The notes: generated by a model from the sequence alone, not told the origin. DNA of 64,000 bases from Tyto alba (GCF_018691265.1 NW_024881322.1:9165989-9229988), one strand, 5' to 3'; counted from the stretch's first letter, positions 12,511-26,432 are shown. Made by a program: numbers and translations.

Positions 12511-15140
12511 TAGGATGGGTTAATTTCCCAGTTCTACACAATTTATCTGTGCTGAGCTGGAAGAGTGTTGAGTGGGAAAGGGTTTCATTGTCCACTAGGG
12601 CCTTATGGCTCTTCAACACCCACCACTTCTGCCTCATGTCAAAGAAAAGCAAATAGGTTTATTAAATAGCTGTCAGGCCGAATGAGGCTGTACAGAGAAC
12701 AAACAGAAGGGAAATTGGATTAGAGGCAGAGTACATGCCACACTAAACAAGGGTACAGATTTACGGCTTTCTCTGTGCAATTGGACAAAGGACTTTGAAG
12801 ATGAGTTTTGGGGAGGGGGGAGCTGAAATCTGGTGAAGAAGGGGCAGGCGACCCACACAGCCCCAGCAGGGCAGCAGTTGTCCTCCTTGATAGCTGGGAG
12901 CACAGAGGTGAAAATACCCCTCCTCTTCCAAGCTCCTGGCTGTATTTCTCCAGCACATCCTTTCAGTGTGTGAATATAAAGCATACCCAGGCTGTCCCCT
13001 GCCCACCTCCCTCGGGGAAGATGCCTTCACCCCGACCTTCCCAGGCGTCAGTCCGAAATCACACCATCTAGCCCAGCACAGACAACAAGAGGGAAAAGGA
13101 GTCACAGCAGAGCTACAGAGAATTAAACTTCCCCCGATAAAAGCTTTGGCTCACAAGGCAGGCTTGGAGAGGTTGGGCTCTTTTGCAAGTGGCTGATAGT
13201 TATTCCCAGAGAGACCCTGGCCAAATTCTCACTGCAGAGGAGGAAGTGCCAAAATATTTTCAAGTTGTTTTTAGCTGGAAGAAAAGGAAAGAAAAACACA
13301 GCCGTACTCACCAAAGGGACTGCAGAGGCTGGTAAGGTCAGAAGAATCGTAATGCACCAGGCGATGTAAGGAGCTATGTGTTTTGGGGCTGAAAAGCTGC
13401 AGTCCTTGGCTAGTTACACGTGCAGTAACTAGAACTGACTACTACCTGTGCTGCTAGAGCAGCCTGAACTTCTCTCTTACTGGGTGAGGAAACTATATCA
13501 CCCAGAGCACAGTAACTGACTCCACCATGAGAAGAAGCAGGTCTTGAACTGTTACCCTCATACCCACCTTCAAAACCTGTGGTTTTGTCTCCTACAAGTC
13601 AAGCTAGAAAAAAAAGAGCTAGATCCCAGGTGCTCCTACATACTTAGGTCCAAGACCATGTACCTCTCTGGGCCTTTGCCTCAGGAAAACACATCCAAAC
13701 CCCACCAGGAAGGTTAGGTTTTCTTTACCACTCTGACTCTTGAGAGCACAGGATTTCAGAAGGGCAGAATGCCTCCCATGTCTTCATTACAGTTACAGCT
13801 TAATTCCTGTCTTTGCAATAGTGCTGGTAAATGTGCTTCTCAGCTGTGCATTGACCTGCATATTTGCATCAGAGTGCTTGTAACCAATGTTTCCTTTAGT
13901 CTGAATTAACTGGCACTGGGTTTTCTCCTGATTTTCCAGCATCTGCTATCAGAGTTTGTCCAACCCCCAGGAAAGAGAAGAAAACATGAAAGAGTAGATG
14001 CATAGGGTGAATTTTTCTATAACGAGTTGCTAGATTTTAATTTTATATTTTAATTAATCACTTCTTAGTCAAAAGAACATTCCTTCCTCTTTCTACCAGA
14101 AAGGTGCAATAAAAGTGTGAGCAGTTACTACCCCGCACTTTCCTACAAATTTCTAAGTTACCATTCTCCTAGTGACAACGTATCTTTCCATGTCTTCACT
14201 CATTTAATTTGAATTTGCATATCATCCTCAGTTATTTAAGCACATGGCAGCTGTTGAGTTTTATTCAGTGCTTGACTGTATCACATGCTGTGATACTTAC
14301 CTTGCACCCAGTGATTTCAAGGATTGTACATCTTCAGATCCGTGTGCATTTGGAGTTATTCTTGATTATTTAAATTGAAGGAATTTTACTCTGAAAAGCA
14401 GTTGTGAAGATTGACACCAGGCATTAAATACATTGTCTGTAATGGTGCAAAGACACCTTGACGTGATGTTGCAAAAAGAAAGGTCTTCACTCCACGGATG
14501 GTCCTTGTACCATATTCTCCAACCCAACCTCATCTAACAAGGTCTCAAAGGTTTAACGTAGCATAACAAGACATTAGCCAATCCATTTTCAGTCACTCAC
14601 ATACAGCATCCAAGATATAAACCTTGGCTCTTCTGTACTTCAGCAAAAATATTGGTCTGACAAATGAACCAGTGAAATTTTTTGAATAACTACTACATTA
14701 GCATCTGTAAGATGATGGTTGAGAGCATAAGGAAGCATTCACAAATTCTGGTAAATAGAACAAGACAGAGAAAATTAAAGAGTTTATTTTTTTTGAAGAG
14801 GGAAAGAGCAATCAAGATAGTCTGTGTCACACTGGTACTAAAATCTCTGATATCTCAAGGTTTTAGCCTGCAAACATCAATAATCCTTTTACCGTTAGAG
14901 GATGGATCAAGACCCATATTCCAGCTGACCAAAACACGAACCAGCTTAGGTGCTTGGGCAAGCACAATGTTCTGTCCAACTAACAAACTCAGTATAAAGG
15001 TAACCAGGTCACTTGAGGGATCCTGCCAGTAAGAGCAACAGTTTAGGTCAGAGTGGGACTACCCAAGCAAGTTGACAGTGTTTTTCCCTTCGCCTGGAAG
15101 AAGGAGGGAAATGCCCCAGTCATCCAATCCCCCAGCTGGG
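12510..15140. other. Non-coding stretch, no gene seen
   Basis: Moderately GC-rich from 12700 to 13200, then AT-rich. Several overlapping open frames of about 100 codons occur on the minus strand between 12670 and 13105, with no recognised domain. A tight hairpin lies at 14278-14296. No interspersed repeat was recognised. Confidence 0.55.
14278..14296. repeat. 8-bp perfect hairpin with 3-base loop
   Basis: GTATCACA (14278-14285), loop TGC, TGTGATAC (14289-14296). The arms are perfectly complementary. The short loop makes it a plausible cruciform or an inverted pair of factor half-sites; no function is assigned. Confidence 0.8.
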
Positions 15141-15149
15141 TTTGGCAGG

Positions 15150-15360
15150 CTCCCCAGCAGCATGGCTGTGCCGGAGGAGATGGGGCTGAGGCAGACCATA
15201 CGCCCAGACCCCTGGCTCAGAGCGGGGACAGCGAGCTGTCATCCCCAGCACGTTATCTGCCCTCCGAGTGACAGGCGCCTGTCATCAGCAGCCAGGCAGA
15301 GCGGTCACGAGTGCTGATGCTCCTGGCCTGGGGACGGCTCATCCGAGGCACTGATCTGGT
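15150..15360. promoter_or_regulatory. GC-rich pocket with clustered TALE-type (TGACAG) sites
   Basis: About twelve CpG dinucleotides lie in this segment, against CpG-poor surroundings. It holds a 16-bp perfect palindrome, TGACAGGCGCCTGTCA, at 15269-15284, and a further CTGTCA at 15236-15241, giving three copies of the hexamer recognised by TALE homeodomain proteins (MEIS, PREP, TGIF) within 50 bases. The octamer CTGTCATC occurs twice (15236 and 15279). The motifs are seen directly and the factor family is established knowledge; enhancer function is inferred. Open frames cross the segment but are not recognised. Confidence 0.4.
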
Positions 15361-15369
15361 TTAGCTCAC

Positions 15370-17500
15370 CACGGTGGCCAAGAAATTAGCTGTCTGAGTT
15401 TCAGGTATAAGTCGGTGCCTCTCTGAGCTTAGTAGGTGTTGTCATAAAAGGCAAAATTCAGTGCTATGGTGGAAAGTGCTTTGTGCAGCAGTCATGCAGC
15501 GGTGTGTGGTAAGGACAGTGAGCTACAATGGCAGCAGAGCCCAGGCAAAATCCATCCCAGGACAGCTCAGGGACCAAGAGCTAATTTAGCCTAAAAGAAA
15601 TCATGTTTCCTTTGTCTCAACACTGAAAACACAAAGGCTTCCTCTCATCCTCCACACCAGTTTGTCAGGAGCCAATGCTATTGTTACCAGAGAACAGCTG
15701 AAAGTTTCCCTGATGTTCCACGGGAATTGGAAGTGAAAGGCTGGTTTCAAATGCATTTTTTGCAATGATTCAGTCGGTCTGGTTTGGGATGCTGTGGCTG
15801 TGCTTAATTTTATGGTCATATTACATGCTGATAGATCTTACATTTTTTTATTTCACTAACAGAAAGCATCAGTATCTTGCTCATGAATTATCTAAACAGT
15901 TTCAGCTCTCTCTATAATGAAATATAAATCAGAGGACAAGTTGATTAGTAGCATGCTTGTAAAATATTGCACATACACCAGCACTAGCAAAAGAGCATTC
16001 AAGCCAAACGTTGTAGTCTTTAGACTGTTTGCTTGAAATAAAACAGCTAGAAATACGCACATGTTGAGTGTTAATTACATGTACCACAGCAGCACACACA
16101 GGTAGTAGCTACAAAGTAGGTCAATACAGCTGGTGGTACTTTATTTGGGGCTTTGAACATGATGAATCTATATTTATAATGAGAAAGATTTTGAGGAAGT
16201 GATGACTGTTTGTAAGACTCTTTCCTCATCATCAGCAGTGAGACTCATCCACATTATTAAGAGCAGATTTAAGACTACATAAGCTTCAACAGAAAAAGAG
16301 TTAGGTTAATAGTGGTCCCTACTGAAAATCCCACCCATGATGCATACACCAATACTGAATTAGCAAGCAACACAATAAAAACACAATAAATCAAATAATG
16401 ATGCAAACAGCAATAAATCTTATGTTACACATCATTATGAGTTTTAAGTCTGGCATTAGGCAGAAAATGTATTTAACTGAGATCACAGTAGAGCTTTCCT
16501 CAAAAGCCACAAAACTGATAGTACCAGTGTTACAAAACCAGGCTGTGCGTAAGAGCCACCAGGCCTTGCTTTTTCTATATGAACTAAAAAAAAAAAAAAA
16601 AAAAAAAAAAAATCGGCAGCTAAATGTATCATTAAGTTGCTTTGTGGCTTTGCCTGACCAGAGATTTTGCCTTGAGCAAGTTTCCTGCACAATTGGACAC
16701 GTGATAGGCCTGTAGATAAAAATGTTGTGCTAGATACGGAGAGCAGATTTGACTGATTAACATATACTACAATATAGAAGCAGCTGTTAAAGTGTTTGGA
16801 ATGTGGTAGAAGCAGCAGATTGATAAGCGTCCAAAACAAGCTGTAGATGATGTCCTGTTTCTGGTAAAAGTATGGTTAAAAAAAAAAACAGCCAAACCCC
16901 AGAAGCCACTGAAAGCCTAAACCGACCAACCAAAAAGCTGGTCAAGTTTCAATGATCTGTGAAATTACTGAAGCAATAAAATGGAAGCAAATGAAAAGAA
17001 CATGCACCACAAGTTAAAATCTTAGAGAAAATTAAGGCCAGGTCTGCATCAGCAAGCAGTAACTTTGCAGCAGGAGGGGATCTGTACAGCAAAGCAGGTG
17101 GTGGTGAGAACCCAACTCCTACACGGCACACAGCTTTGGGGGTGCTCCAGCCTGGCTCGCGCCCAGTTCCCCTGGACTTAGCACCCGTTAGCTGGAGCAC
17201 AGCGGGCACACTAATTCTGCTTTCAGAAGAAACAGTTTTGCAACCTCCAGGACTGCCCCCCAACACAAACCAATGCGTGCTAAGTGGGGACTTATAGGAG
17301 ATGGACTTCAAAAGCACTCCTGCCATAAGCCAATATGCTGATGTGGGAGCAGCCTAGCTTAACTAAAAGTATACCTGCATTGGAGAAATATCCCGTTCAA
17401 ACTTCGCAAAGGTGACATTTTCCCTTCTGCAATGGAGCTTCTTTTAGGGAATGTATTGACTACAGTATTCTGCAGTAACCTGTACCAAAACATTTTCTTG
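15370..17500. other. Non-coding stretch, no gene seen
   Basis: AT-rich unique sequence apart from the A27 tract at 16586-16612. Open frames of about 100 to 118 codons on both strands pass through that tract and owe their length to it. No interspersed repeat was recognised. Confidence 0.55.
16586..16612. repeat. Poly(A) tract, 27 bases
   Basis: Uninterrupted A27. No polyadenylation hexamer lies just upstream and no flanking target-site duplication was found. Confidence 0.95.
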
Positions 17501-17504
17501 ATGC

Positions 17505-17606
17505 TAGACATGACATGCTTTAACTTTTGGTCAGCCCTGAAATAGTCAGGCAGTTGGACTAGATGATCATTGTAGGTCCCTTCCAACTGAAAATATTCTA
17601 TTCTAG
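17505..17606 (+). mobile_element. CR1 LINE 3' tail fragment, sense on plus strand
   Basis: The segment contains the near-universal CR1 3'-end signature: CAGTTGGACTAGATGATCAT, then GTAGGTCCCTTCCAACTG, ending in two ATTCT-type units (ATTCTATTCT at about 17594-17604). This matches the 3' untranslated end and terminal short direct repeat of avian CR1, a non-LTR retroposon that is usually 5'-truncated on insertion and has no poly(A) tail. The 5' boundary is uncertain: similarity fades upstream of about 17505. There is no coding capacity. An A-rich tract lies about 70 bases downstream but is not part of the CR1 end. Confidence 0.88.
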
Positions 17607-17673
17607 ACCTCACAATCATTCCTGAGTCTAACAAGCTGGAGAGCACAGATTTTTATAATTATGTCTCTTTCAG

Positions 17674-17701
17674 AAAAAAAAAAAAAAAAAAACAAAAAAA
17701 A
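17674..17701. repeat. Poly(A) tract A19-C-A8
   Basis: Nearly pure A run shortly downstream of the CR1 tail. It is a simple repeat with no other signal. Confidence 0.9.
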
Positions 17702-17709
17702 CCAACACT

Positions 17710-20700
17710 GAATCACTTGATTTCAGCATGTATGGGAGCTGGACTGGTGCATGAGCAAGGCAGGACAAAGTAAGCTGCTGCAACTGTGCAGACTATAACA
17801 TTGTGGTTGCATCTGTCTGAGATTCATCACCCCGAGAGGTTAGAGCATTCTTCCTACCGGCAAGCCTAGGGAAATTTGCTTGTCATGCTACCCAGACTGC
17901 TCATGCTGGTTTACCATTTTCACAGCATCTTTGAACTACCACATAAGGAAATAATCTAGGACCAGCAGCAGGAAGTATCTGTGATCACCTCCTGGTAAGC
18001 AAAATTGTTCCACTCCATACCAGCAGTTTCTCCCCTCCGCCTTTTTCTAAGGAGAGACTGTTCCTTTTGAGTAAGTAGTAGATACCAAGATGCACTGGAC
18101 CAAATTTAGCCTTGCAGCCCACTGGTTCATACAATGAGTTTGTAGACAACCATACTGCCTGTTGTTTCATACCAGTTTCTATGTTTCAGGTAAACACTAT
18201 CAAAAGAGGCAGCTGGTCACACCATTTTCTCTAAGCAGTCAAGACTGTGACCACATCAAGAAGTGTAAACCCATAACCATGAATTTCTGAAAATGAGACC
18301 ATGCACACTACACTTGGCTATTTTACATCTTTTAGAGCAATTTGCTCATCTGGTGGCATCAAAAAGACACACTGCTGAAATAAGCTGTCTGAATGTATGT
18401 AAGGTGGTACTCTCATGCAGACAGACACTACTTGCCTGTCATCCTTGGAGGGTGGTGTATGGTTCATGGAGGACAGCTAGGTCTTGATACTGGCCTGATC
18501 TGAAACATCTTTCATAACATAATGATGGAGGAAAGTTGGTTATTGTCAAAAGAAGACTTTCTTTAGTAGTATGGTTCTTTTTTTACATGTATCTCACTTC
18601 AACATTTGTATGTCAAAAAAACAAACACATTTTCAAATTGTCACCACCAGCTCACTGGTCAAGGACAAAGTGAACCTTCCAGGTTAATTTAACATAATTC
18701 TGTTTGATCTGAAGTTTATCTAATTTTGATAAATCACGGCCTGTCATGTTTCAGGGTGGTTACAAGAAAAAAAGGTCCTGAGTGATAAAGTCCCTCATCC
18801 TTCACCCTCTCACCTTCCAGGCTCTCTGAACCTTGAATTTTGATTTGAGCCCCTTCCCAGCTGGAATCAAAAAGGCAAAAGCCTTTTTTCTCAGACTCGA
18901 TAGGCAAAGTCCCAGAAAAGTAGTAAATTAGACACTAACCTGTAGCTCCAGAAAAAAACAAGACTGGTAGTTGTTTGCAAAAGCCTGAATTAGAGACTAG
19001 CGACTTGAGATAAGATAGGCAATCAGCTCTGACTCTGCCACTGCAGACTTCTGGTCTACTTGCAAGAGAAGACATGTCATCATTTCTCTTGACAGTCCCC
19101 AGGATTTCAGGGAGATTGCCTAGCAGTTGCTGGAGAAAGGGGGAAATGAAAACAGGACTCTTAAGGAAGAATGAAGGACTTTAGGAGAGAAGGTCTCAGC
19201 TTTATTTTTACTCAGAGCTGGTGTAGATGCTCTATGAAGGCTAGATATAGTTATGTATGTCATCTGCAGATCCTTGGGCAGGGAGACTGCAACTACTGAT
19301 GTAACACAGATTTTGCTGTTGTAAGAGTCCCTTTCATAAGGGTCACAGTGTCAGAAGAAGCCTGAATAGAAAGAAAGGTCAGTTGATTTTTTGTACTGTT
19401 CAGTAGTTACTTGAATAACATCCTTTTTTTAATTAAAATTTCTTCCTAATCTGCCTATGCCTCATGTGTAACTACATTGGCAACCTTACCACTGGAAACG
19501 CATTTTCCTAGACACTTTATATAGAAAAAAAGGTCATGTACTACATTAAATCCACAGCTTCTGTCAGAATAAAATGGATCGCAAAGTAAATCTGTCAGCT
19601 GTATGTTCAACTTAGTATTCAAACACAGAAGCAGTAGGACTGAGGTGGTCAGTCCACAGGACTGGTTTGCTGGGCATGCTTTTGAGGCTCACATTAACCT
19701 CCCCAACGGATCAGCAGAACCCTGGAGAGCAAGTGCCAAACGCGAGCCGCTAGCACCGCGGCCACACAGCAGCTCCTTCAGCTGTCAGCTGTGGCAGGCT
19801 TGATTGCTGATGGCTATCTGCCTGGAGGATGAGGGAAGAGGTGCTAGTCTGTGAGTGGTTGTAAGCTGAGGAAAAAAATCACTTGATATTGTTTCTTTTC
19901 TGCAGCACAAATGCATATACAAGCATGTGTCATTAAAGAAATAATTGTTCCACTACAATTTCTCAGGAGGCTACAGAAAAACTTTGTGCCAACATCTAGT
20001 TATTAGAGATGGTACCTTATTCCATTGTTGAGGAAAAAATGTTTTAGTTAGCATCTTCTAGCACAGAAGTTTCTCTTGCCCAGTTATTCTTGACTGGTTG
20101 AAATTATCATTGTTCTCAGAAACACACATCTACTGTCAGGGGTACCCAGAGAAATACTATACTGCTCATCCATAGTGAGACTGTTCCCTGGATTGGTACC
20201 AAAACCAACATAAGAAAGTGGTTATGAATCACAAAAGGGTTTAGTGGAAATGGGAAAAGGCAGAAGGGCTGTTGGAGGGATTTTCCCCCATTATGGTGCA
20301 CAGTTGTGCAGAGCGCACAGGTCTCTACCTGGCAGTGTGGTCGCCCATTTCCCAGACTGATACTTGGAAGCTGGAGGCAACTACACGATCATTAAGTGCT
20401 CCATTGCTTTCTCTCCTCAGGACTCGTGCTACCAGGTGTATAGTTGTAAACCGCCCTAGCCCAAGCCTGGGCCGCTTCTATCACCTCTATTTACACGAGA
20501 GCTCTAGCTGAGCCATTCATCATCAAACCCTCTACACCTATCCCCAGGCTTCTTAGTACCTTATTCAGCAAACACTAATTGAATTGGAAAATATTCACAA
20601 GAGGGTTCTCCCTACCTCCCTTTTCTTCACCAAATGAAACATCTCCTCCTGCTAGATGTTCTCTATAATCCTGACACTATTCAGAATAGAAACATAGGAA

Positions 20701-22000
20701 GAGAATTGTTGCAGCAGAGGCTCTTCTTTCCAGAAACAAATAAAATGAAAAGTTCAAAAGTCTCTTGCTTTTGGTCACAACCTTTAGGACAGTTTACCAG
20801 GAGGTAACGTATGTACGTTTTTATTTTATACAGCCTTTCTTCTTTGTTCCCTCAAAGCAGTCCTCTAAAGACCACACAGTATGCAGCATTTGGAATTTCC
20901 CCCCCCCCCTCTTCTTTTTTCCTCTGGAGCTCATTCTAAAGTGCTTCCACAGATATTTTTCTTGCTTTAAGTTGCATTTCCTCTGTAAGCCTTAAAAGAC
21001 TTGGCAGCACAACTTCCCTGACTGGTATAAATACAGCCATAGATATTTTTAAAATCACAAAAGCAAACCTTCTTACTCCCCCCCTCCCTCCTCCCCAAAA
21101 CCCATATCTTGCAAGCATCTCTCTCCTCCTCCTGATGGAAGTAATTTCATTATTTTAAAAGCACTTATGCAACCAACAGAGGCGACACCATGTGCATGTG
21201 CATACACAAACCTCCTCAGGAGTCAATACAATTGTGCCCTCTCCCTACTTCCTCCTTTCTCTATCCTTTATCAAGATTAATAATTTTCTTTTACATTTTA
21301 ACTAGGTGCAGGTTGATATCCATTATGTGTCTTAAACATGAGTTTCCAATGTACAGCGTTAAACCCAAGCAGGTTACTACCTTCACTGGAAAAGGCACAG
21401 AGAATGCCCTTTTGATGACTTATACAAGTCTGTCTCCAACATGGAAGTCGCTTCCTTTTAACAGAGCAATGATCCCCCGACCACTGGATTGACTCTGCAC
21501 ACCCCCAGCCTCTGTGCATGCTTGGGGATCTTCATTTATTGCAGTGGTTTCCCTTACTCGGTAGCAGATTAAATGCAGTATCACTTCTTCCCAGCATTTG
21601 GAAAAGGAGTTTGCTGATTTTTGGTTTGGGACCATTTTTGAGTGGGGAGAAGAGCAGGGGGTGGGTTTTTTGTTTTGATGGGGGTTTTTGTTTTCCTCTT
21701 TCTTAATCAGAGAGAAATTATACTTACTGTTCCTTAGGTTTGAATTCAGCACCCCTCACATAACTTCGCTTCCTACTGAGGGTATTTATATTCTTGTCCG
21801 TGAATTACTTTTTCTGAAATCCAGTTCTACTAATACACTTCCAACTAACAAAAGCAGTTACCCACACTATATATGCCCTGAAAATCAGCATAAGCAGCTA
21901 GAGAAAATGTTGACATAAAGTAAAACATCCCCCCCATCACTGAACCAGCGCAATCTACCAGAGAGACTGGACTAAGACAGTCATTCCAGATAACCAAGTA
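17710..22000. other. Non-coding stretch, no gene seen
   Basis: Unique AT-leaning sequence. A small CpG-containing pocket with a CCGCGG word and paired CAGCTGT E-boxes lies at 19735-19800. A C11 run sits at 20899-20909 inside a pyrimidine tract that continues to about 20930. Open frames are short and unrecognised. Confidence 0.55.
20899..20909. repeat. Poly(C) run, 11 bases
   Basis: C11 preceded by TTT and followed by TCTTCTTTTTT, forming a homopyrimidine stretch. It is prone to length variation and sequencing error. Confidence 0.9.
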
Positions 22001-24326
22001 TTGAAATGGGAGTACTATATCTCAGATAATCCATTTTCCCTTCCATCCCCTGAAAAGCTAAGCTTCCCAAGGTAGGAGATGCTCTGAGGTTTTTTGGCCC
22101 TTCTCAGTGATTTCTGTTAAGAATAATCTCAACTTTAGGAAGGAATTTTTTTGTACAGCCTTTCTTGTGTTATAAACAGTTATACTTAAATACACAGGCT
22201 TAACAGGAATAGCAAGACAGGCAGAAAGGGGAATTGTAGTATTCAGCAATTCCACCTTTGTCTGGTGGGCTATGAGGAAGAACTCTGCTGTCATCCTCCT
22301 TTCTCCAGATGTCAACATCCTATAATCAAAACTCCTCATGTCCCTGCAGAGCAGAAGGGTCTTGACACATGGTGACAACATTCACAGAGGGCAAAGAAAG
22401 AGCTGTGCACTATATGTCTTAGCATCCAGCAATATTTGAGCTTCTTCAGGCTAAGAAATTATAAAGATAGCCTGAAAATGCCAAAGATACAAAATCAATA
22501 TAATTTCAGGATGTTACAGATTTTTGTAATTTATTTTTAGCAGAGGAAAAATGTTTATTTTAAATATACTGATTCCTCATGCAATCCCTGCTCTCAATTA
22601 TATTTAGAAGCAGGTTGCTGAAAGGGCTCTGTAGGAGCCCCTAACAACCAATGTCTCCTCCTTGCTCTGCAGCCCAGCACTCGCCACCAATGGAGCTGAG
22701 GGATATTCCTCCAAGAGCAAGGGCCTTGGGTTAGTTGGTAGTTCCAATAACGTTAAGTGCGAGAGAAGAGTCAGTGGCACAGAGGTCATTGAACACACTG
22801 GCATACACGCTCCCTTTCCCTTCTCATTAAGAACATTGATATCCATTAAGTGTTAGCAACTCTTGTTGCACTCTGCTTTGCCAGCCTCAGAGTTTCTACT
22901 TCAACCAGCCCTCCCCAGCACTGGTGTTAGCTTTCTGCTTGCATACCCACGTATTTTATTCAGTTTCTTCACTTCAACTTATTTTTACCTGATCCAAACA
23001 ATGCTCTTCCATTGTTAGAGAAGTGAATTTAGTATTCAGGTTATCTTACAAATATTACAGAATACACCTATAGATTCTATAGTAACACCTTATTTTTCTT
23101 AACTCTTTTAGTCTCCAACAATATTTCTTTGCTTATACATTTGGTCAAATGTACAAGTAACACTGAAAAGACAAGAACAAATAGATTTGAAAATAATACA
23201 GGCAGTAATTGTCATCATGAGACAAACTCCATTTGGAGAAACATCAACAGAAGATCTGTGATGGACCTGCAGAGGAACAAACCTGTAGTAGATATCAAAG
23301 AGCACAAACCTTTGCCAGGGCTCCCATAAAGGCAGCATGAATACTGCGCCACTCCATGGGCAAAATCCTTTAAGGAAAATGAGCAGTACTGTGCTATTAG
23401 CCCATTTTCCAAAGGCAGGCTTGGCAAGGGAAGACTAACTGTGGAATAGATGTCAAGAAGAGTAAGAGCTGGGGAAGCAATGGCAAAACAAACAAAGAAC
23501 TGCCTCCAGATGTTCAGGCAGATCCTTTTTTCCTCTGATCAGAGTCTTGGAGCAAAACTGCAGCTGCTCTTGTGTCTGCTCAAGATTTATATTAAAAATG
23601 AAAGCATCAGCATTTGCCCATCCTCCTTTGGCGTGTGCTAGAGTCACCCAGGCTCCAGCAGAACATAATCTGCACATGGAGGCTAACATGGTTGAATCAA
23701 TCTGATCATGGATGAAGATTCAGCTGCTATCGATTCTCCGCTTACACTGATTGCCCTTCCCAGGTCAGAATGGAGACCCATCCCATTGTTCAGTGAATAC
23801 AGTATTCTGTTCACTACATCAATTACCGTGACCCTAGGGGGTCCAAAAGCCTCCCTGCTCACCCATTTACAGTGACAGCTGTCATGCTAATGAATCCACA
23901 TTGACATTATAATTAAACCATTACACAAAGTGAGGCCTCACTTTCAGCTGTACAGCAAACACACACAAGGCCACTTTGGAGAGGTTAAATATTAGAAATG
24001 TAGTATAAGAAGATGAGGTATCCCTCAAGTTTCAGAAGATGAAAAATGCAGGCAGAAGACGCAAACTTGAAGAAGGATTAGAAAACAAGGACAATCCTTG
24101 AAGAAGTGACTTTGTTTCCTCTTTAGGCTGGCTTTTGGTGAAGAGGTAGTTTCATGACAAATTAGCTTCTTGACAAGCCTCTTTTTGGGATACATCTTAG
24201 AGAAGGAGGAGCACTTCAGGACAACCAGCAGCTCCACAAGCAGAGTCAGAAGCACAAAAATCCCCAAACCCTCTGCACTCACCTGACCTGAGCTAAAGAT
24301 CTCACACAACACAGCCAGTCCAAAGG

Positions 24327-24343
24327 AAAAAAAAAAAAAAAAA
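24327..24343. repeat. Poly(A) tract, 17 bases, with A/C-rich continuation
   Basis: A17 followed by CAAAAACACC and a short (AAAC)-like run to about 24368. It is a simple repeat. Confidence 0.85.
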
Positions 24344-25050
24344 CAAAAACACCTAACAAACAAACAACCCAAATATACACCAGTTGATGTGTATGTATGT
24401 CAAGCTCCAAGAGGAACTGGGGGCAGCCAGGTACTACATCTGCATTCTGCTTTGCAGAAGTCCTTTGCTTCACAGGGGCATTGCAACTGCACCCAAGCCA
24501 TAATCCTCCCAGAGTTCCTTTTCATCCATGCATTCTCTTAAAGTCTGGCCATTACTGACCAACCACCTTAGAAAGTGGTGGGGTTTTTGTGTGGTAGTAA
24601 TGGATTGAGTGGGTAGAGATAGCTTCATATCATTCAAAGGGCTGCTGCTCTTTGTAGACTTAAACGTAGGAGGCTGGAGAATGTTGAAAGGGAAAAATAT
24701 TGAAGTTTAAGAAAAAAAATCCTTTTTTGCTCTATCTTGTGAGTACTGATCTACCCAGATAGTATTTTAAAATTTTATGGCAGCATATTACATAAAACCT
24801 TAATAGTGACTGAAAGATTTTCATCTAAGGAAGTATGAATTACATGGTGCAATAGATAAACTGCATTCATCTAGATGTAGAGTGCAGTCTACAGAAGGCA
24901 GTGTTACAGGGATCATGGAGGGAGGCAATCTGGTAGTTTGAAATCACAGTCTGGCCTCAACTGCACAAAAGTGTACTCTAACCATATTTAGTTTATCAGA
25001 AGTCTCTCATTCTAGTCTGAGCACCAGAGAATTTAAAAGCTATATTTTAT

Positions 25051-25055
<5 letters not shown>

Positions 25056-25097
<42 letters not shown>
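25056..25097. repeat. Poly(T) tract, 42 bases
   Basis: The longest homopolymer in the window, preceded by TTTTATTCCTC. Read on the minus strand it is a long poly(A), but no AATAAA precedes it in that direction and no parent gene is recognised. Its length makes the true count uncertain. Confidence 0.95.
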
Positions 25098-25101
<4 letters not shown>

Positions 25102-26396
25102 ACAGTGTATCCAAGTACAGGGATAAGCTCCGGGATGTTACTGCATGTTGCTATTTGGGAGCAAATCCTCATATTTAAGCACTGAAAAGCACCCACTACA
25201 ATACTGTATCTCAGGCTTTCAAGTCTGGTAAATTTAAGCACATGGCTGTCCTTCACCAGAAAGGGTTGCCTGAACTTACTTTGAGACCTTTGTGGTCATC
25301 CTGAAGTGATTTCATACCTATCAGAACAAAGAGCAATCAAGGAGGTTTTGGGACTATTTAGAGACTTCTGTGCCTATACTGAAGACATTTAACGGATTTC
25401 AGCTTCCACATAACCCAGAGATACACTATGGCAGATGCTTTGGTTCTGAAGACTTGACTTCTCCACCCTGTGAGGTCATTAAAAGCTGCCCCAAATGCCC
25501 CTTGTTGGTTTCTACTAACTGATGAAGGTCACATGGCTTCTGCATAGACCATGTTAAAGATGTTTCCCCCAAAGCAAAACCCATGGCAAAGAGCCACTGT
25601 TTTCCATACCAACCCTGCCAAAAAAAAGCCGGACTTTATATTCTTAATTACTGTTAGAGAATAAATTCAAAATTTAAAACAGAATAAAAAAAAATCCAAC
25701 CAGAAACCTTTATTTTTACCTAGAATATTCAGATGTCCTACAATAGATGGAGATGCTCTAGAAAGATTCCTTTTCCTTAGAGAAAGAGAACAGACTTCAG
25801 CAATTCCAATTGTTTTTATTTAGGGTTACCTTCTCTGACTAATAGCCACCATGTTTTTCCCCCCTTCATCCCCTCACTACAACAGATTACCCAGTACCCT
25901 AAAGTAAAAAATAGAAAGGAACAGACATACAAGGAGGATCATGGAGTTAAGCATTCACAAGTTGGGAATTGCCAGAACCATGGGTACCTTGTGACCCTTA
26001 GATCAGCGCATTGGTGTGAATATGTTACATCATCTTTAACTGAGCACAGAGCCCATTCAGTACACAGGGTATATGCCCAGCTACACAGCAGCCATCAGTA
26101 GAAGAACATTTCTAAATTCTTATAAATCACAGGGAGAGTTAAGGAAGCACATGCTGGGAATATCATGTGGCATCACGCAGTCTTCCACACAGAGATGATC
26201 AGAAGAACTAAAAGTCTTAGATCCCCCATTATCATATTAAGTCAGGCCAAAGCCAACATTTAGTATTGGAAGGGGATATAACCTGACAAAGTTATGGGCA
26301 ACTGACAGTTGGACCTTAGTCAACAATTTCAGCAATACATTACACTTTTGGTCCTACTTATAATACTGCTGCCAAATGAGTAGAACAAGATCTTGG

Positions 26397-26398
<2 letters not shown>

Positions 26399-26427
<29 letters not shown>
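26399..26427. repeat. Poly(T) tract, 29 bases
   Basis: Uninterrupted T29 followed by AAAATCAGCG. There is no retrocopy signature. Confidence 0.95.

Positions 26428-26432
<5 letters not shown>

Noticed and set aside
12312..12656. 114-codon plus-strand frame with poly-Phe
   Set aside because: Its length depends on the T32 homopolymer.
16391..16839. Frames of 99 to 118 codons around the A27 tract
   Set aside because: They are extended by the homopolymer on both strands and show no domain.
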